From assembly GCA_014281115.1 (NCBI GenBank), contig JACONQ010000004.1:1178001-1242000 (forward strand): a stretch of DNA of 64,000 nucleotides, written 5' to 3'. Below are positions 20,170 to 31,563 of the stretch, in pieces; positions within the stretch are counted from its first letter, which is position 1; every line of letters starts with the position of its first letter. Made by a program: the position numbers and the translations under genes. A model generated the notes under the pieces. It was not told the DNA's origin. It saw only the letters and a list, made by a program, of their open reading frames with translations, and did not search any database. Origin of the DNA: Laburnicola sp. R22_1 (lineage: Eukaryota > Ascomycota > Dothideomycetes > Pleosporales > Didymosphaeriaceae).

Positions 20170-23100
20170 TCAGGTGAGTGAGATTCTGTCGCAATCCGGG
20201 CTCATAACTGTAGCGGTTGTTGCTGCAAAGCGAAAGTTGGGAAAACACTGATTTGATTGTATGTGTGTAGTAGCTAAGATATATACTGCTAGGTAGGATA
20301 GGCAGCAGTAAATGAGTGTAGGCAGCAATGAGCTAGCATAGGCAACAATGAACAGTCCGAATACCGTTACATGTTTCAACCCTTTCAGGCGGTTGGTGAT
20401 ATCCACAAGGCCGAGTTGATGGATAAACTTGGTAAACTTCTGTCTAGGTAGAATCTTTGTGAGTCCGTCGGCGGGCATACGGTCAGTGGGGACCCATTTG
20501 ACGGTAATACGAGAGGCTTCTACCTCCTGGCGGATCCACAGCTGATGAATATCGACGTGTTTGACCTTCGTGTGAAGCTTGTCTTGCTGTTTAGTGACGA
20601 TACCAACAGTTTGCTGATTGTCACACCAGATAGTAGGTGTACAATCGGGCGTGAGGTTGATTCCAGCGAAGAATCGCATCCATTCTTCCATCTGGGAGCC
20701 AGCGAGCGATAGAGCGAGTAATTCAGATTCAGTAGTTGATTTCGTGACTGTGCGTTGTATGGTCGATTTCCAATCGATCATAAGTCCACCAAATTTGAAC
20801 GCGTAGCCTTGAGAGCTCCGGCGAGTCTCAGGCTCGTCAGCGTATGAGGCGTCAGAGGATCCAAAGAAGAGAGGATCGCGGTACGTTGGATCGTCAGAAA
20901 GATATTCACTCAAATCCTGAGCGTTAGCAGAGGCTTCGAGAGCGAGAGCCTTCGTGCTGAGCAGGTAACGCCAGGTCTGACGGATCTTTGATACGTGAGA
21001 CTGTCCGGGATTGGTGAGATGGCAGGCAAACACGACGTGCGTACGGGCAACGTCAGGTCTACCCCAGACAGCGATGTATGCGATGGAGCCAACCAGTTGC
21101 TGATAGAGCTTCGTTCGAGCAATGTTAGGCTCCTCGGTAGACTGTGGCAGCCAGTTCTCCGTCAGTGGGACGTCTGGAGCTCTGCCCACAGCTTCAATGC
21201 TGAATCTAGCACAAACCTTGTCGATAAAGGCGTCTTGAACTAGCCAAGTCTTCTGTAGTGTTCGATCACGGATAATTCGGATACCAAGGAACCAGGCAAG
21301 ATCTCCCATTGCCTTCATGTTGTATAGGTCTGTCATCTCCTTCTCAATGGACTTGTGGAAACAGGCATTAGATCGATGATATGCCATGACAATGTCGTCA
21401 ACATAGACGAATAGGATGAGCCAGCGGCCCGTGTACAAGCAAAGAAAACCATTAACTGGCTTTAGTCCCAGCTTGACAAGTTCACGTCGGAGCTCGTTGT
21501 ACCATAGGACAGGTGACTCCTTCAGGCCGTACAGGGCGCGGAGCACCAGCATGATCTCGCCTTCAGTATGGCGGAACGCCTCAGGTGTTTCAGTGTACAG
21601 TTTTCGATCGATCTCAGCGTTCAGGAAGGCAGTAGGGACGTCGTACTGCTTCAGCTCTAGATCAAAGTAATTGGCGATTGCAATGAGAGCGCGGAAGTTG
21701 CGGATCGCAAGTGTGGCAGCGTACGTGTCGTCAAGTGGAGCTTGAAGATCTCCTCGAACAACGAGTCGAGCCTTGAACCGTGAGAGGTATCCATCTCCGT
21801 CGATCTTGTACGCGAATACCCACATCAATGGTAGCACTTCAGCGTCTGCAGTGGCCTTTGTTTTTGTAGTCTTCCCAAAGACTCCTTTAGCGCGTAGAGC
21901 TTGCCATTCAACCCCCATAGCGCTTCGAAATTGACTGCTAAACATGTGTGTGTCAAGCTGCTTTACTGCCTTTGGCAGAGGTGGCAGCTGAGACTGATGG
22001 ATTCTTGGTATCTCATCTGCAGTGGGGATTGAGTGAATCTCGGTCGAAAACGCACGGAGATAGTTGATAAGAGATGTATCTCCTAGCGCTGCAGCGTTTG
22101 TGTTGATCGCAAAATTGTTTAGATCCTTCTGCTTTCGATTGCGTTTGCCAGTAATGATGAGACTTGTATCGTTTGGGTCCAGATTGACGTCTCGTGGAGC
22201 TCTTTCGCCGCGTCGGCGATAGCCTTCCTGTATTTCATAATCCTCAGGGGTCTGAGTGTCTGTTGTATTAGAAGCCGTGGGCCTAGGAGTAGACAGCTGT
22301 TGCTGTGTTGATTCGAATGCGTCGTCATCTTGTTCACCCCCCACCTGGGAGCCTTCAGCTATCGAAGCTGAGGTCGTAGGTGTTTCTGCTGGGCGGCGAC
22401 GTTGACGAGCGGTCAACAAGTCTTCGATACTAACATCTTCATCCTGCGGTATCTCGGGATACTCAAGTAGCTCAATCATTTCATCAATCACCAATTTAGA
22501 GGCGTATCTGTCTATCCCGTTAAAGAAGAGTGTAGGCTCAAACACGACGTCGCGTGTGACGATAACAGTGTCCTTCGTAGGTAGCCAGATACGGAAGATA
22601 TTGGTGCCTTGGTAGCCAACGAGGTGGCCGATGAGTACACGCGATTCAAGCTTATCAGCAGTCTTAAGATCGCGGTTGTAGACGTAGGCGCGACATCCGA
22701 TAGGTCTCATATGAGCGACGAGCGGCTTTCGTCCCCATACGACCTCATATGGTGTCTTCCATCCTAGCGCTTCGGTGGGCGTACGATTGAGGATGTACGC
22801 GGCAGTGCGATACATCTCATGTGACAGGTTCTTCGGCAGATTGGCGTGTATACGCATAGCGCGAGCTCGTTGGGTGAGTACTCCGCCAGCGCGTTCAATG
22901 AGTCCATTTGGCTCCTTCGTACCAGGTGGTGCTGACTCGTATAGCATGCCTAGCTCTTCTGTAATGTCGATAAGATCATTTCCAAATCCTTTCTCGTTGT
23001 CGCTCCGAACAGCGACTACATCAGCGTTGTACACACGCTGGATCCTGTGGACTAAGGCCATGAACCACCGTGTGAGCGTTGCCTTATCCTTGCGCTTTGG

Positions 23101-25158
23101 TGTAGCAATCTCATGCCACTTCGAATACTCGTCTATTGAGTGCAGGCCATACTTGCTGCCATCAATACACTCCTCACCCATGGGAACAATGTAGATAATA
23201 TCTATCGCGATTCGATAGAACGGTTGTTGTGCACAGCTCTCAGCCGGGCGCCTTGAGATAATGTGAGTCATTCGAGCTTCGATACATGTCTGACAGAGAC
23301 AATTCATGTGTTCTCCCATCAGTTGAACACCTGTAACGTTTGATTCGAGCTGGTCGACTGCCTTTCGACCTGGATGGCCCCAAATCTGATGAGCAACGCG
23401 TCGGTCAATGACGTTGGTAGGTTTTGGTGCGTACGACGGGCGGTAGGATGCCCCAAACGTACTCAGTGTTGAGTGGAGTAGCGATAGAGGTGGTCGACGT
23501 GATGGCTCTGCGTCAATAAGCCAGTGTCCTCCATTGTATTCAAGTTGTGCGATAACGTTTGATGATTGGTGCATGTACAGAACGTCTCGGCCTGAGTCGA
23601 AATGGATAGACTCCGTACGGCAGCGCGCGAGGCCTAGTACGCTCGTGAGGAAGCCTTCGACGTACGCAACGTGGGTCAACTCCAGCGTCTGTAATCCGTG
23701 TGGTGTACGAGCGACGAGTTCCATCGTGCCCCAAGCCGTAATCAGTATTCGGCTATTACCAGCATGAATGTAGCGACGTTGTGGGTTATCGCTAGTCTTC
23801 TTCCAGCCATTCCAGGACTCTGTGTTGACAACATGGGTGTTTGACCCTGGATCGACGATCCATCGGTTGAGGAGCTCAGCCTTGTCAGCGTCGTCTCCAA
23901 CCATCACTGCAAGGTGTCCTGGAGGCTCAGTGTTGGTATCTAGTGTAATCAAGTTCGAGTCGTCGTTGTTCGATTGTTGTTCAAGAGATTCGGGCTTAGG
24001 AGAGCTAGCTTGATCGAGACTCATGTGTGAAGGGCTAGTAACTACCACAAATGTGTTGCTGTTCTTAGCAGGAGGTTGGCCATTATCGACTCGCAATGAT
24101 CCGGTGTTCTGAGGTTGACGGGCTGCCCACTTGCCAAGGGCGGTCTCAATGCGTGCGTTGATCTTAGGATCCTTTCGGGCTTCTTTAACTTTGCGAGTGA
24201 TCTCGGCAGCAGGCTGATAGTCCTTTGGACGTCGTGGGTGTTGTGGGTTGAGGATAAAGCAGTCAGCATACCAGTGCTTCTTTCCACAAACACACTTTCC
24301 AGCTGGTTTGTCTCGGTCACAGCTACTTCCGCGGTTGCCTTGGGTAGGCTGAGAGGTAGCTGGGTTCGCGATCCCAAGCTCAGCAGCGGATACCGCTAGG
24401 CCTGTTGAATGTGGCTTTGTACGGCGAAGATAGGTGGTCATCTCAGCGACGTAAGTCTCCAGAGACGATATCTCATTGGTGGTTCCTCGCGCTTCATGCT
24501 TGAAGATTTCCCATAGGCAGGACGTAGCGTATTCCTGATCAATTGCCTTACAGGCAATAAGGAAGTCCTCCTGTGGTCGGTTGCCGTCAGTCTCAGGCAG
24601 GCTGACAGCCTTGCCCTGAGCTGTGATGTATACCCAGTCTGATAGCCATTGCTCGATCTTCTTCGCAGCGCGTGGCGCAGTCTTAAGGGCGTTGTATTTG
24701 TCGGCTAGCTCACGACGGCGTGTCGCGTCTGTAGGACAAAAGAACTTCTTGAGGGTGACCAGTCGGTCGTACGGGGTATTGTGATCCTTAATTAGGTGTA
24801 TGTGACGTGCAGCAATCGTCTTGCTGATGTCCGTGTTCAGGTCGGCCATAGCCTTCGTTTGAGTGCGGTACTCGGTACGACGGCGTTCCCATCGATCGCA
24901 TTCCCATCGGTAGGATTCTCGGTCGTCAGCGGATAGGTGAGAGAGCCTGTTAGCTTCAAGCTCGTAATCAGTAAGTTGAGGCTCAAGAGGCTCCTGCAGC
25001 TCAGGGAGATTCTCCTTCGCTACGTCAGGGTTGATGTATTGCCAGAGGCCATGTCGATTGGCGACGTCTCGGCGAATAAACAACCAGGTAAACCAGTCGT
25101 CTGGCGTGTTCAGGACGACAGTAACTCGCGTCACAGCGGGGTCGGACTCAGTAGCCAT
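20170..25158 (-). CDS. Element A gag-pol polyprotein, open frame with chimeric tail
   Basis: A single 1,662-codon open frame. The first 1,594 codons (to 20377) belong to A; the rest is read from element C's LTR. Gag fills about residues 1-280, with a CVCGKKHWYADC zinc knuckle at 289-300. The protease motif is WIVDPGSNTH, catalytic D436 (Pro in place of the usual Ser/Thr after the Asp). The integrase zinc site is H590/H595/C622/C625, with catalytic D653, D720 and E755. RT has FVYVDD with YVDD at 1252-1255. RNase H residues are D1436, E1479 and D1513. No internal stop or frameshift is present, in contrast to every other copia here. Removing C would restore an in-frame end at 15070. Enzymatic competence is plausible, but mobility is blocked because both C and B interrupt the element. 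Confidence 0.9.
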   Translation of the reverse strand: MATESDPAVTRVTVVLNTPDDWFTWLFIRRDVANRHGLWQYINPDVAKENLPELQEPLEPQLTDYELEANRLSHLSADDRESYRWECDRWERRRTEYRTQTKAMADLNTDISKTIAARHIHLIKDHNTPYDRLVTLKKFFCPTDATRRRELADKYNALKTAPRAAKKIEQWLSDWVYITAQGKAVSLPETDGNRPQEDFLIACKAIDQEYATSCLWEIFKHEARGTTNEISSLETYVAEMTTYLRRTKPHSTGLAVSAAELGIANPATSQPTQGNRGSSCDRDKPAGKCVCGKKHWYADCFILNPQHPRRPKDYQPAAEITRKVKEARKDPKINARIETALGKWAARQPQNTGSLRVDNGQPPAKNSNTFVVVTSPSHMSLDQASSPKPESLEQQSNNDDSNLITLDTNTEPPGHLAVMVGDDADKAELLNRWIVDPGSNTHVVNTESWNGWKKTSDNPQRRYIHAGNSRILITAWGTMELVARTPHGLQTLELTHVAYVEGFLTSVLGLARCRTESIHFDSGRDVLYMHQSSNVIAQLEYNGGHWLIDAEPSRRPPLSLLHSTLSTFGASYRPSYAPKPTNVIDRRVAHQIWGHPGRKAVDQLESNVTGVQLMGEHMNCLCQTCIEARMTHIISRRPAESCAQQPFYRIAIDIIYIVPMGEECIDGSKYGLHSIDEYSKWHEIATPKRKDKATLTRWFMALVHRIQRVYNADVVAVRSDNEKGFGNDLIDITEELGMLYESAPPGTKEPNGLIERAGGVLTQRARAMRIHANLPKNLSHEMYRTAAYILNRTPTEALGWKTPYEVVWGRKPLVAHMRPIGCRAYVYNRDLKTADKLESRVLIGHLVGYQGTNIFRIWLPTKDTVIVTRDVVFEPTLFFNGIDRYASKLVIDEMIELLEYPEIPQDEDVSIEDLLTARQRRRPAETPTTSASIAEGSQVGGEQDDDAFESTQQQLSTPRPTASNTTDTQTPEDYEIQEGYRRRGERAPRDVNLDPNDTSLIITGKRNRKQKDLNNFAINTNAAALGDTSLINYLRAFSTEIHSIPTADEIPRIHQSQLPPLPKAVKQLDTHMFSSQFRSAMGVEWQALRAKGVFGKTTKTKATADAEVLPLMWVFAYKIDGDGYLSRFKARLVVRGDLQAPLDDTYAATLAIRNFRALIAIANYFDLELKQYDVPTAFLNAEIDRKLYTETPEAFRHTEGEIMLVLRALYGLKESPVLWYNELRRELVKLGLKPVNGFLCLYTGRWLILFVYVDDIVMAYHRSNACFHKSIEKEMTDLYNMKAMGDLAWFLGIRIIRDRTLQKTWLVQDAFIDKVCARFSIEAVGRAPDVPLTENWLPQSTEEPNIARTKLYQQLVGSIAYIAVWGRPDVARTHVVFACHLTNPGQSHVSKIRQTWRYLLSTKALALEASANAQDLSEYLSDDPTYRDPLFFGSSDASYADEPETRRSSQGYAFKFGGLMIDWKSTIQRTVTKSTTESELLALSLAGSQMEEWMRFFAGINLTPDCTPTIWCDNQQTVGIVTKQQDKLHTKVKHVDIHQLWIRQEVEASRITVKWVPTDRMPADGLTKILPRQKFTKFIHQLGLVDITNRLKGLKHVTVFGLFIVAYASSLLPTLIYCCLSYLAVYILATTHIQSNQCFPNFRFAATTATVMSPDCDRISLT
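20198..20208 (-). other. Element C primer binding site, half tRNA-iMet type
   Basis: GGGCTCATAAC on the plus strand directly abuts the 5' LTR. It equals the anticodon stem-loop of initiator tRNA-Met (CAU), the known primer type of copia elements. It is not a tRNA gene. Confidence 0.75.
20209..20371 (-). repeat. Element C 5' LTR
   Basis: A 163-bp LTR identical to 15121-15283 except for three transitions. It is followed by the TGTTT duplicate and then element A coding sequence. A's reading frame runs into it and stops at 20170. Confidence 0.93.
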
Positions 25159-25328
25159 AGCAGAGGCTATAGTCGACAGTATCGATAGATCCAGGCAGAG
25201 ATCCTAGTATGTGCGCCGTAGGGATGCGCAGGTGAACAGGTGCGTCGTGGAGAACGCGGTACAGTAACGGGCGACTCTAACAGAGCGACGTTACAACAAC
25301 AGGCGAGGACAATCCCAGGGTGCAAGCC

Positions 25329-25339
25329 GGGCTCATAAC
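25329..25339 (-). other. Element A primer binding site, half tRNA-iMet type
   Basis: GGGCTCATAAC abuts the 5' LTR of A, the same initiator-tRNA anticodon-arm match as in C and B. Confidence 0.75.
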
Positions 25340-25510
25340 TGTCGCGGTGCGAGGGCAGGACAGTACGCAGTGGAAAAGATTGTGGGATTGAACTGAGGTG
25401 GTACTATCTAGAAGCTACCGAAGGTGTAGGAGCGCGGGCACAAACGACGCTAGTCCTAGATAGGTGTAGTACTCTCAGAAAGGTGAGTAGCAACTATCCT
25501 GTAGGGTAAG
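25340..25510 (-). repeat. Element A 5' LTR, first part
   Basis: The first 171 bp of the 188-bp LTR. It is cut by element B after GTAAG, which is duplicated at 41884-41888. Confidence 0.93.
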
Positions 25511-25680
25511 TGTAAGCAGTTGGGTAGTATGTGTAGAAAGTGTATATTGTAGAAGTATCTGTGTTCAGATGTGTATATGCCTTGTGTATCGTACATGGAG
25601 AGATCAGAGGCTCGTATATAGTAGGCGAGCTGACTTATAAGACTAATGTCGTCATGTAACATAGCTCTAGGCTGCTTACA
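25511..25680 (-). repeat. Element B 3' LTR
   Basis: A 170-bp LTR with ends TGTAAGCAG and CTGCTTACA, a 9-bp perfect terminal inverted repeat. Four transitions separate it from its partner. Confidence 0.93.
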
Positions 25681-26306
25681 CACCCCCTTTAGGTTCGAAC
25701 GCATGTTTGAAGCTGATGTTGGCTATAGGTCCCCCTCTGCCTTTGTGTGGCAGCTGCATTTAGGTTAAGAACTAGTCTCTGTATTAGTGCAGTCCTAGGT
25801 AGGTAGCTGTCCGCCGTCGCAGTGTTGGTGGACCTCGCTCTATACTACAGGCGTCCCTAATAGTAGGACGTCTCCCAGAGCTAGTATTGAGATCCTAATT
25901 GCTTCGCGTTCTGTGCTGAGGTTGATAAGCCTTATAGGTGGAGCTTGATATATGATGCAAGCATGTTTGCTCTATGTATAAAGGTAAAATACAGCGTAAA
26001 GCTAAGTATATAATAGAGCTAAGTAAAGTGTAGGGGTATAGCGTAGAGCTGTGTATAGGATAGAGCTTAGTAAATATATAGCCTCGTTAAACCTGTAAAA
26101 ACCACATAGGAGAAACTAGGAAGAGTACTATACTGTAGGGAAGCTTATTTAGAAGGAAATGGTTAAAAATGAAGAAGAGAAACCTAGTTTTCGTGCTTCT
26201 GCCTAGGTAACAGCTTGGTGAGGCCGTTAGCTGGTTGACAGCTTGTCTAGATGTATAAGAGGTCGATGTTGTTGGATTGAGCTTCTTGGCGTAGCCAGTG
26301 ATGATG
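25681..26306 (-). pseudogene. Element B 3' segment, beyond the D insertion
   Basis: The end of the RNase H region and the 3' untranslated part of B. The junction with D falls where other copias here read GATGAATATCGACGTG, and B resumes with GATATCGACGTG at about 31569, so the coding sequence is continuous across D. It contains no open frame of use. Confidence 0.7.
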
Positions 26307-26458
26307 TGTAAGGGATAAGTAGGGTAGCAATTAGGAATGAGAGACTGAGTTGATTGTAACAAGCTAAACAGAGAAACTGCTTAAGTAGCAGAATCGTAAT
26401 TAGCAACTAGTCTATATTAGGTTGGTGGTATTATGTGATATCGTACTCCACACTAACA
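26307..26458 (-). repeat. Element D 3' LTR
   Basis: A 152-bp LTR, partner of 31412-31563. The high transition-only divergence marks RIP rather than age alone. Confidence 0.9.
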
Positions 26459-26557
26459 CACCTCCTACAGCACAAAGGTAGCGGAGTGCTGTAAAGTATA
26501 ACAAAGCAAAATGAGTGAACAGAGGGCCTCCAGGGCACCTCCCTAGAAAGAACTCTA

Positions 26558-29500
26558 TTAGGTAACGATAGATGTGACAAACTTATCCTCTAAACTAATA
26601 ACTTGTTGGCGGATATTAGTCATTCCTAATTGCTGCAAGAATCGCTCGTGCTTGCTACTATCAGAGAGAGACTTTGTCAATCCATTAGCGGGCATATTAG
26701 CAGTTCCCATCCAGGTAACGTCAATATTCCCGGCTTTAACTTGCTCGCAGATCCACATCTAATATACTTTAATATGTCTAAGCTTTGTGTTAAGCTTTTC
26801 TTCGTCCTTGTTAGCAATAGAGACTGTTTGCTAGTTATTACAGTACAACGTAGGTCGAACCTCTGGATTAAACCTAATAGCTTTAAAGGTGTTCATCCAC
26901 CAGGATAACTTAGTGCTAGTAGTTAATAGGGCAAACAGTTCGGCCTTAGTAGTTAATTTGGTAACAGATCTTATAATTTTTGCCTTCTAATTAATAACTA
27001 TACTGTAGAGCTTAAACACATAGGCAAATAAGCTTTAAGCAGTATTAGAATTGTTAGCAAACGCGGCATTAGAGGTACTAAAGAACAACAACTCCTTAGC
27101 TTCCTTATTATTAATTTAACTAATGTAGTTGGCGTTCTTAGAGCGTGCTGTTGTTGCTCTAATTGCCTAGAATTAAAAGTTATATAAGTATTGCCACACA
27201 GACTTAACAGTAGCAAGATGCTTTTAGCTTAGATTGTTTAGATAGCAGGCAAGTATCAAGTGCGCTTTTGCCACATTAGGCTGGGTAAAATATAAGATAA
27301 AGCCAAGGCATCTAACTAGGATCTAATATAGGCGGGTGCGCTCCGCATTAGGTTTATCTATACTTAGGGGGGGATAAGACTTGCGCAGAGTGACCTTAGG
27401 GTGTTAGCTGCCCTAAAGAAGATTGTGGTTGTGGCAGACTTTTATAATGTAGAAGTCTTAAATTATCTAGACTTTACCTTTTATATAGTCTCTAATAATG
27501 CGTATCCCTAGGAATTAGCGTAGTTCTCCTAAGCTTTGTGTCTCGTATTATTTCGTAAACTCGTGTTAAAACTGTTAATAATATTGTTAATCGCCTTTGC
27601 GGAAAAAGACGACAATATTATCTACGTAATAGAATAGTATTAGCTTGCCATTAGTAAATAGGCAAGGAATACCCTTAACTTAAGTAAAGCCTATATTAAT
27701 AAGGGTCTTCTTTAGGTGTTTGTGCCACAGCGCTGGGGCATCCTTAAGCCTATACAGTGCTCGGCGTAGTCGCATTATATTGCCTAGTCTATCTTAGAAC
27801 CTATCTAGAGTCCAGACGTAATAGAGTTAGGCTAGGTACGCGTTAAGGAAAGCATTCTTAACATTATACTAGTAGGCAAGGAGTCTAAAGGCGCACATAA
27901 TAGCGATAAGGAAGCGAAGCGTTTGAGCCGCAAGGGTGGCTGCATAGGTATTATCCCAAGTTGTCTGCAAATCTCCTCTTACAACTAGTCGAGCTTTGTA
28001 GCTAGTTAAGTAGCTATTAGCATCGAACTTGTACGTGAAAACCCATATTAGCGGCAGGGTCTTAGCATCTAGGTGCTCCTTTATATTATCTTTTACCTTT
28101 TTAAATACACCTTTATAAAGCTGCTCCTTAATCTCCTTATCTATAGTAGCGAACCACTTATTAGCATTAGGGCGGGATTTGACCTCAGTCTAGTTCTTTG
28201 GTGGCGGTAGTAGTTAATTACAGTAAACCTTTAACTCTTTATTTAGGGGCAGTTACACAATTACTATAGTAAATATTTGCTAGTACAAAGAAGTGTGCGT
28301 ACTAAAATGGTCCCTAGGCGTATTGTCTCCTCTACCACCTCCCTAATAATAGGACCCTAGAACGATATTGTCTGCAGCAATATTAGGGTTTGTCTGTCTT
28401 AGAGCGTTATTCTAATAGCGGTTTGGCGCAGTATCTCTAGAAGCAATCTCTCTCTAGCCTTTTAGTTAAGAACAATTATGAGTGCTAGGTACTAGTGTCT
28501 CTTAGGGTGTAAGTAATCCTTTATAGGCCTCCTATTAAATCTACTCTTTGGCATTATCTGGCCTAGTAGCCTCTTCTTCTTAATCCTTAACATTATCCTT
28601 AACTGTATGTTAACAATGTGTTATATTACAATAGATCTGCTTAATAATAGGATCTTTCTCCTTATCTAATAAATTAATATTAAGGACTCTAACTACGCGT
28701 TATATCTCCTCCGTTATAGGCTTAAGTTGTAGAGCCAAGTAGCGTTAGTCTTATACAAAGATAATATTACGTGTTCGAACAACACTGTTAGCCCCAGGAA
28801 CCTATATATAGAAGATATTCGTTCCTTTATATCTAACTAGCCATCTAGTAATTAACCTTAACTCGAGCTTGTCACCTTTGGCCACCTTAGTATTACGGAA
28901 TAGGGCTTTAGCACTAATAACGTCTATGTGTGTAAGAGACAGCTTCACCTTACGTACATATTTGTAGGGCGTCTTCTAGTCAAGAACCTCTATTAGCAAT
29001 TAATTAAGGATGTAAATAGCTGTTAGGCATAACTTATTAGCCAGTTTCTTAGGCAAATTTGCTTTAATCCGCAAAGCTCTTGCCGCAGTGATAATAAGGT
29101 TACTAGCCTTCTTAGGCAGGCTAGTCATCTCTTCTACACTAATAGCACGTCGCTTAGCTGTAATACCTAGGTCTTAAAAGACCTCCTAGAGATTAGCATA
29201 ACCCTTTTTGTTATTATAGCGAACGTATACAATAATCGCGTTAAACTAGGTCTATATAAGCGCTAGTATCTGTTAAACTAAGCGCGTTAGAGTCTCCTTC
29301 TTCTTATTATAAAGAGTCTTCCCTAAATAGTATCTGCTATATTAATACACAGCGTATAAAAGCCACTTGTCCCTATTATAGCAAGCTTCACCTGTCTTCT
29401 TAAGTTATACAAGGTTAATGCTAATACGTTTAAAGGGGCGTGTTGCAGGCTTGCGTTAAGGGCGTTAACTAATAATCTTAGAAAGCTTAGAGTTAATGCA

Positions 29501-31390
29501 CTTTTCACATCCCCTCTATTGTGGAGCTTGGGGGCTAGTGATAAGCTTAATACTATCCACTGCCTGCTCTAGGTGTTTAACCGCGCGTTATCCTACATAA
29601 GCTAGCATCTAATAAGCTTCTATAGGGGTAACTTATAGAGGCTTACGCTCTATACAGCTTGGCTTGGCTAACTTTAATTAAATCGCAAATATGTACAACT
29701 CTAATGCGTTTGGACGTGTTGCCTTATTAGAGTCCATAACCTAATATCCACCCTACTTATTAAGTGTACAGAATATATCTATTAAAGCGCTCCTTAGATA
29801 GAGACAGCTACGTCCCAAGTCAAACTTAATACTAACTAATTAACAGCGTAAGAGTAACACTACTAATATAAAGAACGTAGAAATAAGTGCTACCTATGTT
29901 ATAGTCACTTAATATTTGCTAGTTAGAGTATTAACAAATAGCTTAACATTTCCCTACTTATGTATCTGTAGGGCTTGCGTGCCAGCTAGTAGAATATTAT
30001 CTAGGTGTCTATCTCAGATCTTCTCCTAAGTCTTTGGCCGATAGTTTGTAATATATAGATTAGAGCTAGAATCTAGTATCTACTTATTAATTAATAGTAG
30101 TAGAGGCTGTTAAACAGCAGCTGTACTAAGTAGAGTAACAATCTAAGCTGCGTTCTGGCTGCCTTGCCAGTGCATAACTGCTCCTATTAAGTTTTAAGCA
30201 TTTAATAGAGGGTGACTAGTGTCTATTAAGAAATTATTCTTGTTGGCAACAGCTGCCTTTTTACTAGCTTTCTTTTTAGCTCTAAATAAAGCTGCGCTTA
30301 AAGAGTTGCCTTTGCCTAGTTTCCTAACTCTGTTAAACTTGGCTAAGACAACTAGGTCGGGCCTCCATCTAGCGGGTCGGAGAGAAGGCACCACATAGGA
30401 GCACTGCTTAAATAAGTGCTATTCCCCGCAGATGCACGTGACTGTACGTTTCTAAGTGTTGCTGTTAGTGTTTAGGCTAGGGCGTCCTAAAACAGCGTAT
30501 GTTCTAAGTGCTGACGCTATAGGGTTTAAGGTGCGTTAGAACCATTAATAGTTCTCTACTAGTGTAATAGGATCTATATATAGGATTCTATTTATCTTAG
30601 CTTACGTGATCTCCTAAATTTTGTGCGTAACAAAGGACTTATTAATTCCCCTAATTGCTCGAAGAAAGTCCTACTGTGCTTAATAGTCCTGGACTTTAGG
30701 TAGTTTTAGTTTAATTATGTCGCGAAGGATAGTAGTATAGCTCTTATACTAAGCATTAATCTTTTGTTATTATAAAACCTTCTTAATCTTATTATACTGC
30801 TCGAGCAACTTATACTTACGTTTTACTACTAATATATAGAATATCTTCTTAAGTTGTATAAGTTGTTTGTAGGGTGTTTTAGCATCCTTAATAACTAGGA
30901 TATGCCTACTAGCAATTATCCTTACAATCTCCTATATTAGGTTGTTAAGAGCGTTCTCCTTCTTCTACCAGGCTGCTAGCTTTGTTGCGTAGAACCTATG
31001 CTAGAAGGTGTAGTCCTCTTATTTAGATTTCGTAAGTTTGTCTAGTTTAATATTATTGTCGCCCTAAATAATGCTTAAAGCTTTGTTAGGTGTGTTGTCC
31101 TTTTTAAATAAGCGTAGTAGTCGCTCCTTAGGTTTCTTATTGTAGATTTTCTTAATAGTATCTACTGTCAAATCTTACAATAGTCCCAGATCTTGTATGC
31201 CTTAGCAGTTCTCTTTTGCAGAAAGATCCACTTTAACTAATTGCTTAGCTTATTAAGGATAATTATCTCCTTAACAATTAGCTCGTCCTCTTTGTTGCTT
31301 ATTGTGGCAAACTAGAGCTTGTTAAGTTAATCTCTATTATGGAAAGCGCGTGTGTAGTAAGTAGGTAGAGTGTGAACTACAGTTAAATTA
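26558..31390 (-). pseudogene. Element D gag-pol, destroyed by stops
   Basis: No long frame survives, but the copia order can be followed. A zinc knuckle near 30430-30460 reads CICGE*HLFKQC, with a stop inside. GAG-pre-integrase and integrase remnants lie near 29000-29600. RT remnants are near 27600-28050. The RNase H end is at 26558-26758, which still reads VTWMGTANMPANGLTK. Almost every interruption is TAA or TAG. It is non-functional. Confidence 0.8.
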
Positions 31391-31411
31391 AGTGTAGGCC
31401 AGGCTTATAAC

Positions 31412-31563
31412 TGTAAGGGATAAGTAGGGTAGCAATTAGGAATAAGAGACTAAGTTAATTATAACAAGCTGAATAGAGAAACTGCTTAAGTAGCAAAATT
31501 GTGATTAGCAACTAGTCTACATTAGGTTGGTAGTATTATATAATATCGTACTCCACACTAACA
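31412..31563 (-). repeat. Element D 5' LTR
   Basis: A 152-bp LTR, partner of 26307-26458. It directly follows the degraded primer site and precedes the TAATG duplicate. Confidence 0.9.

Larger units (their letters stand above)
15121..20371 (-). mobile_element. Copia element C, inserted at the end of element A's ORF
   Basis: A 5.25-kb element bounded by 163-bp LTRs with the target duplication TGTTT (15116-15120 and 20372-20376). It is in the same orientation as A. The polypurine tract follows the left LTR (CACCCCCTC on the plus strand) and the primer site GGGCTCATAAC is at 20198-20208. It inserted 17 codons (including the stop) before the end of A's gag-pol and displaced them to 15070-15120. 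Confidence 0.93.
26307..31563 (-). mobile_element. Copia element D, inserted in element B, heavily RIP-mutated
   Basis: Bounded by 152-bp LTRs starting TGTAAGGGAT and ending CACTAACA. The duplication is TGATG on the left (26302-26306) and TAATG on the right (31564-31568), a single G-to-A difference. The LTRs differ at 13 of 152 positions by eye, all transitions. It is oriented leftward: purine tract beside 26459 and a mutated primer site (GGCTTATAAC) at 31402-31411. Confidence 0.9.

Noticed and set aside
20198..20208. tRNA-like GGGCTCATAAC sequences taken as tRNA gene fragments
   Set aside because: Each copy abuts an LTR on the expected side and is only the anticodon arm. They are primer binding sites.
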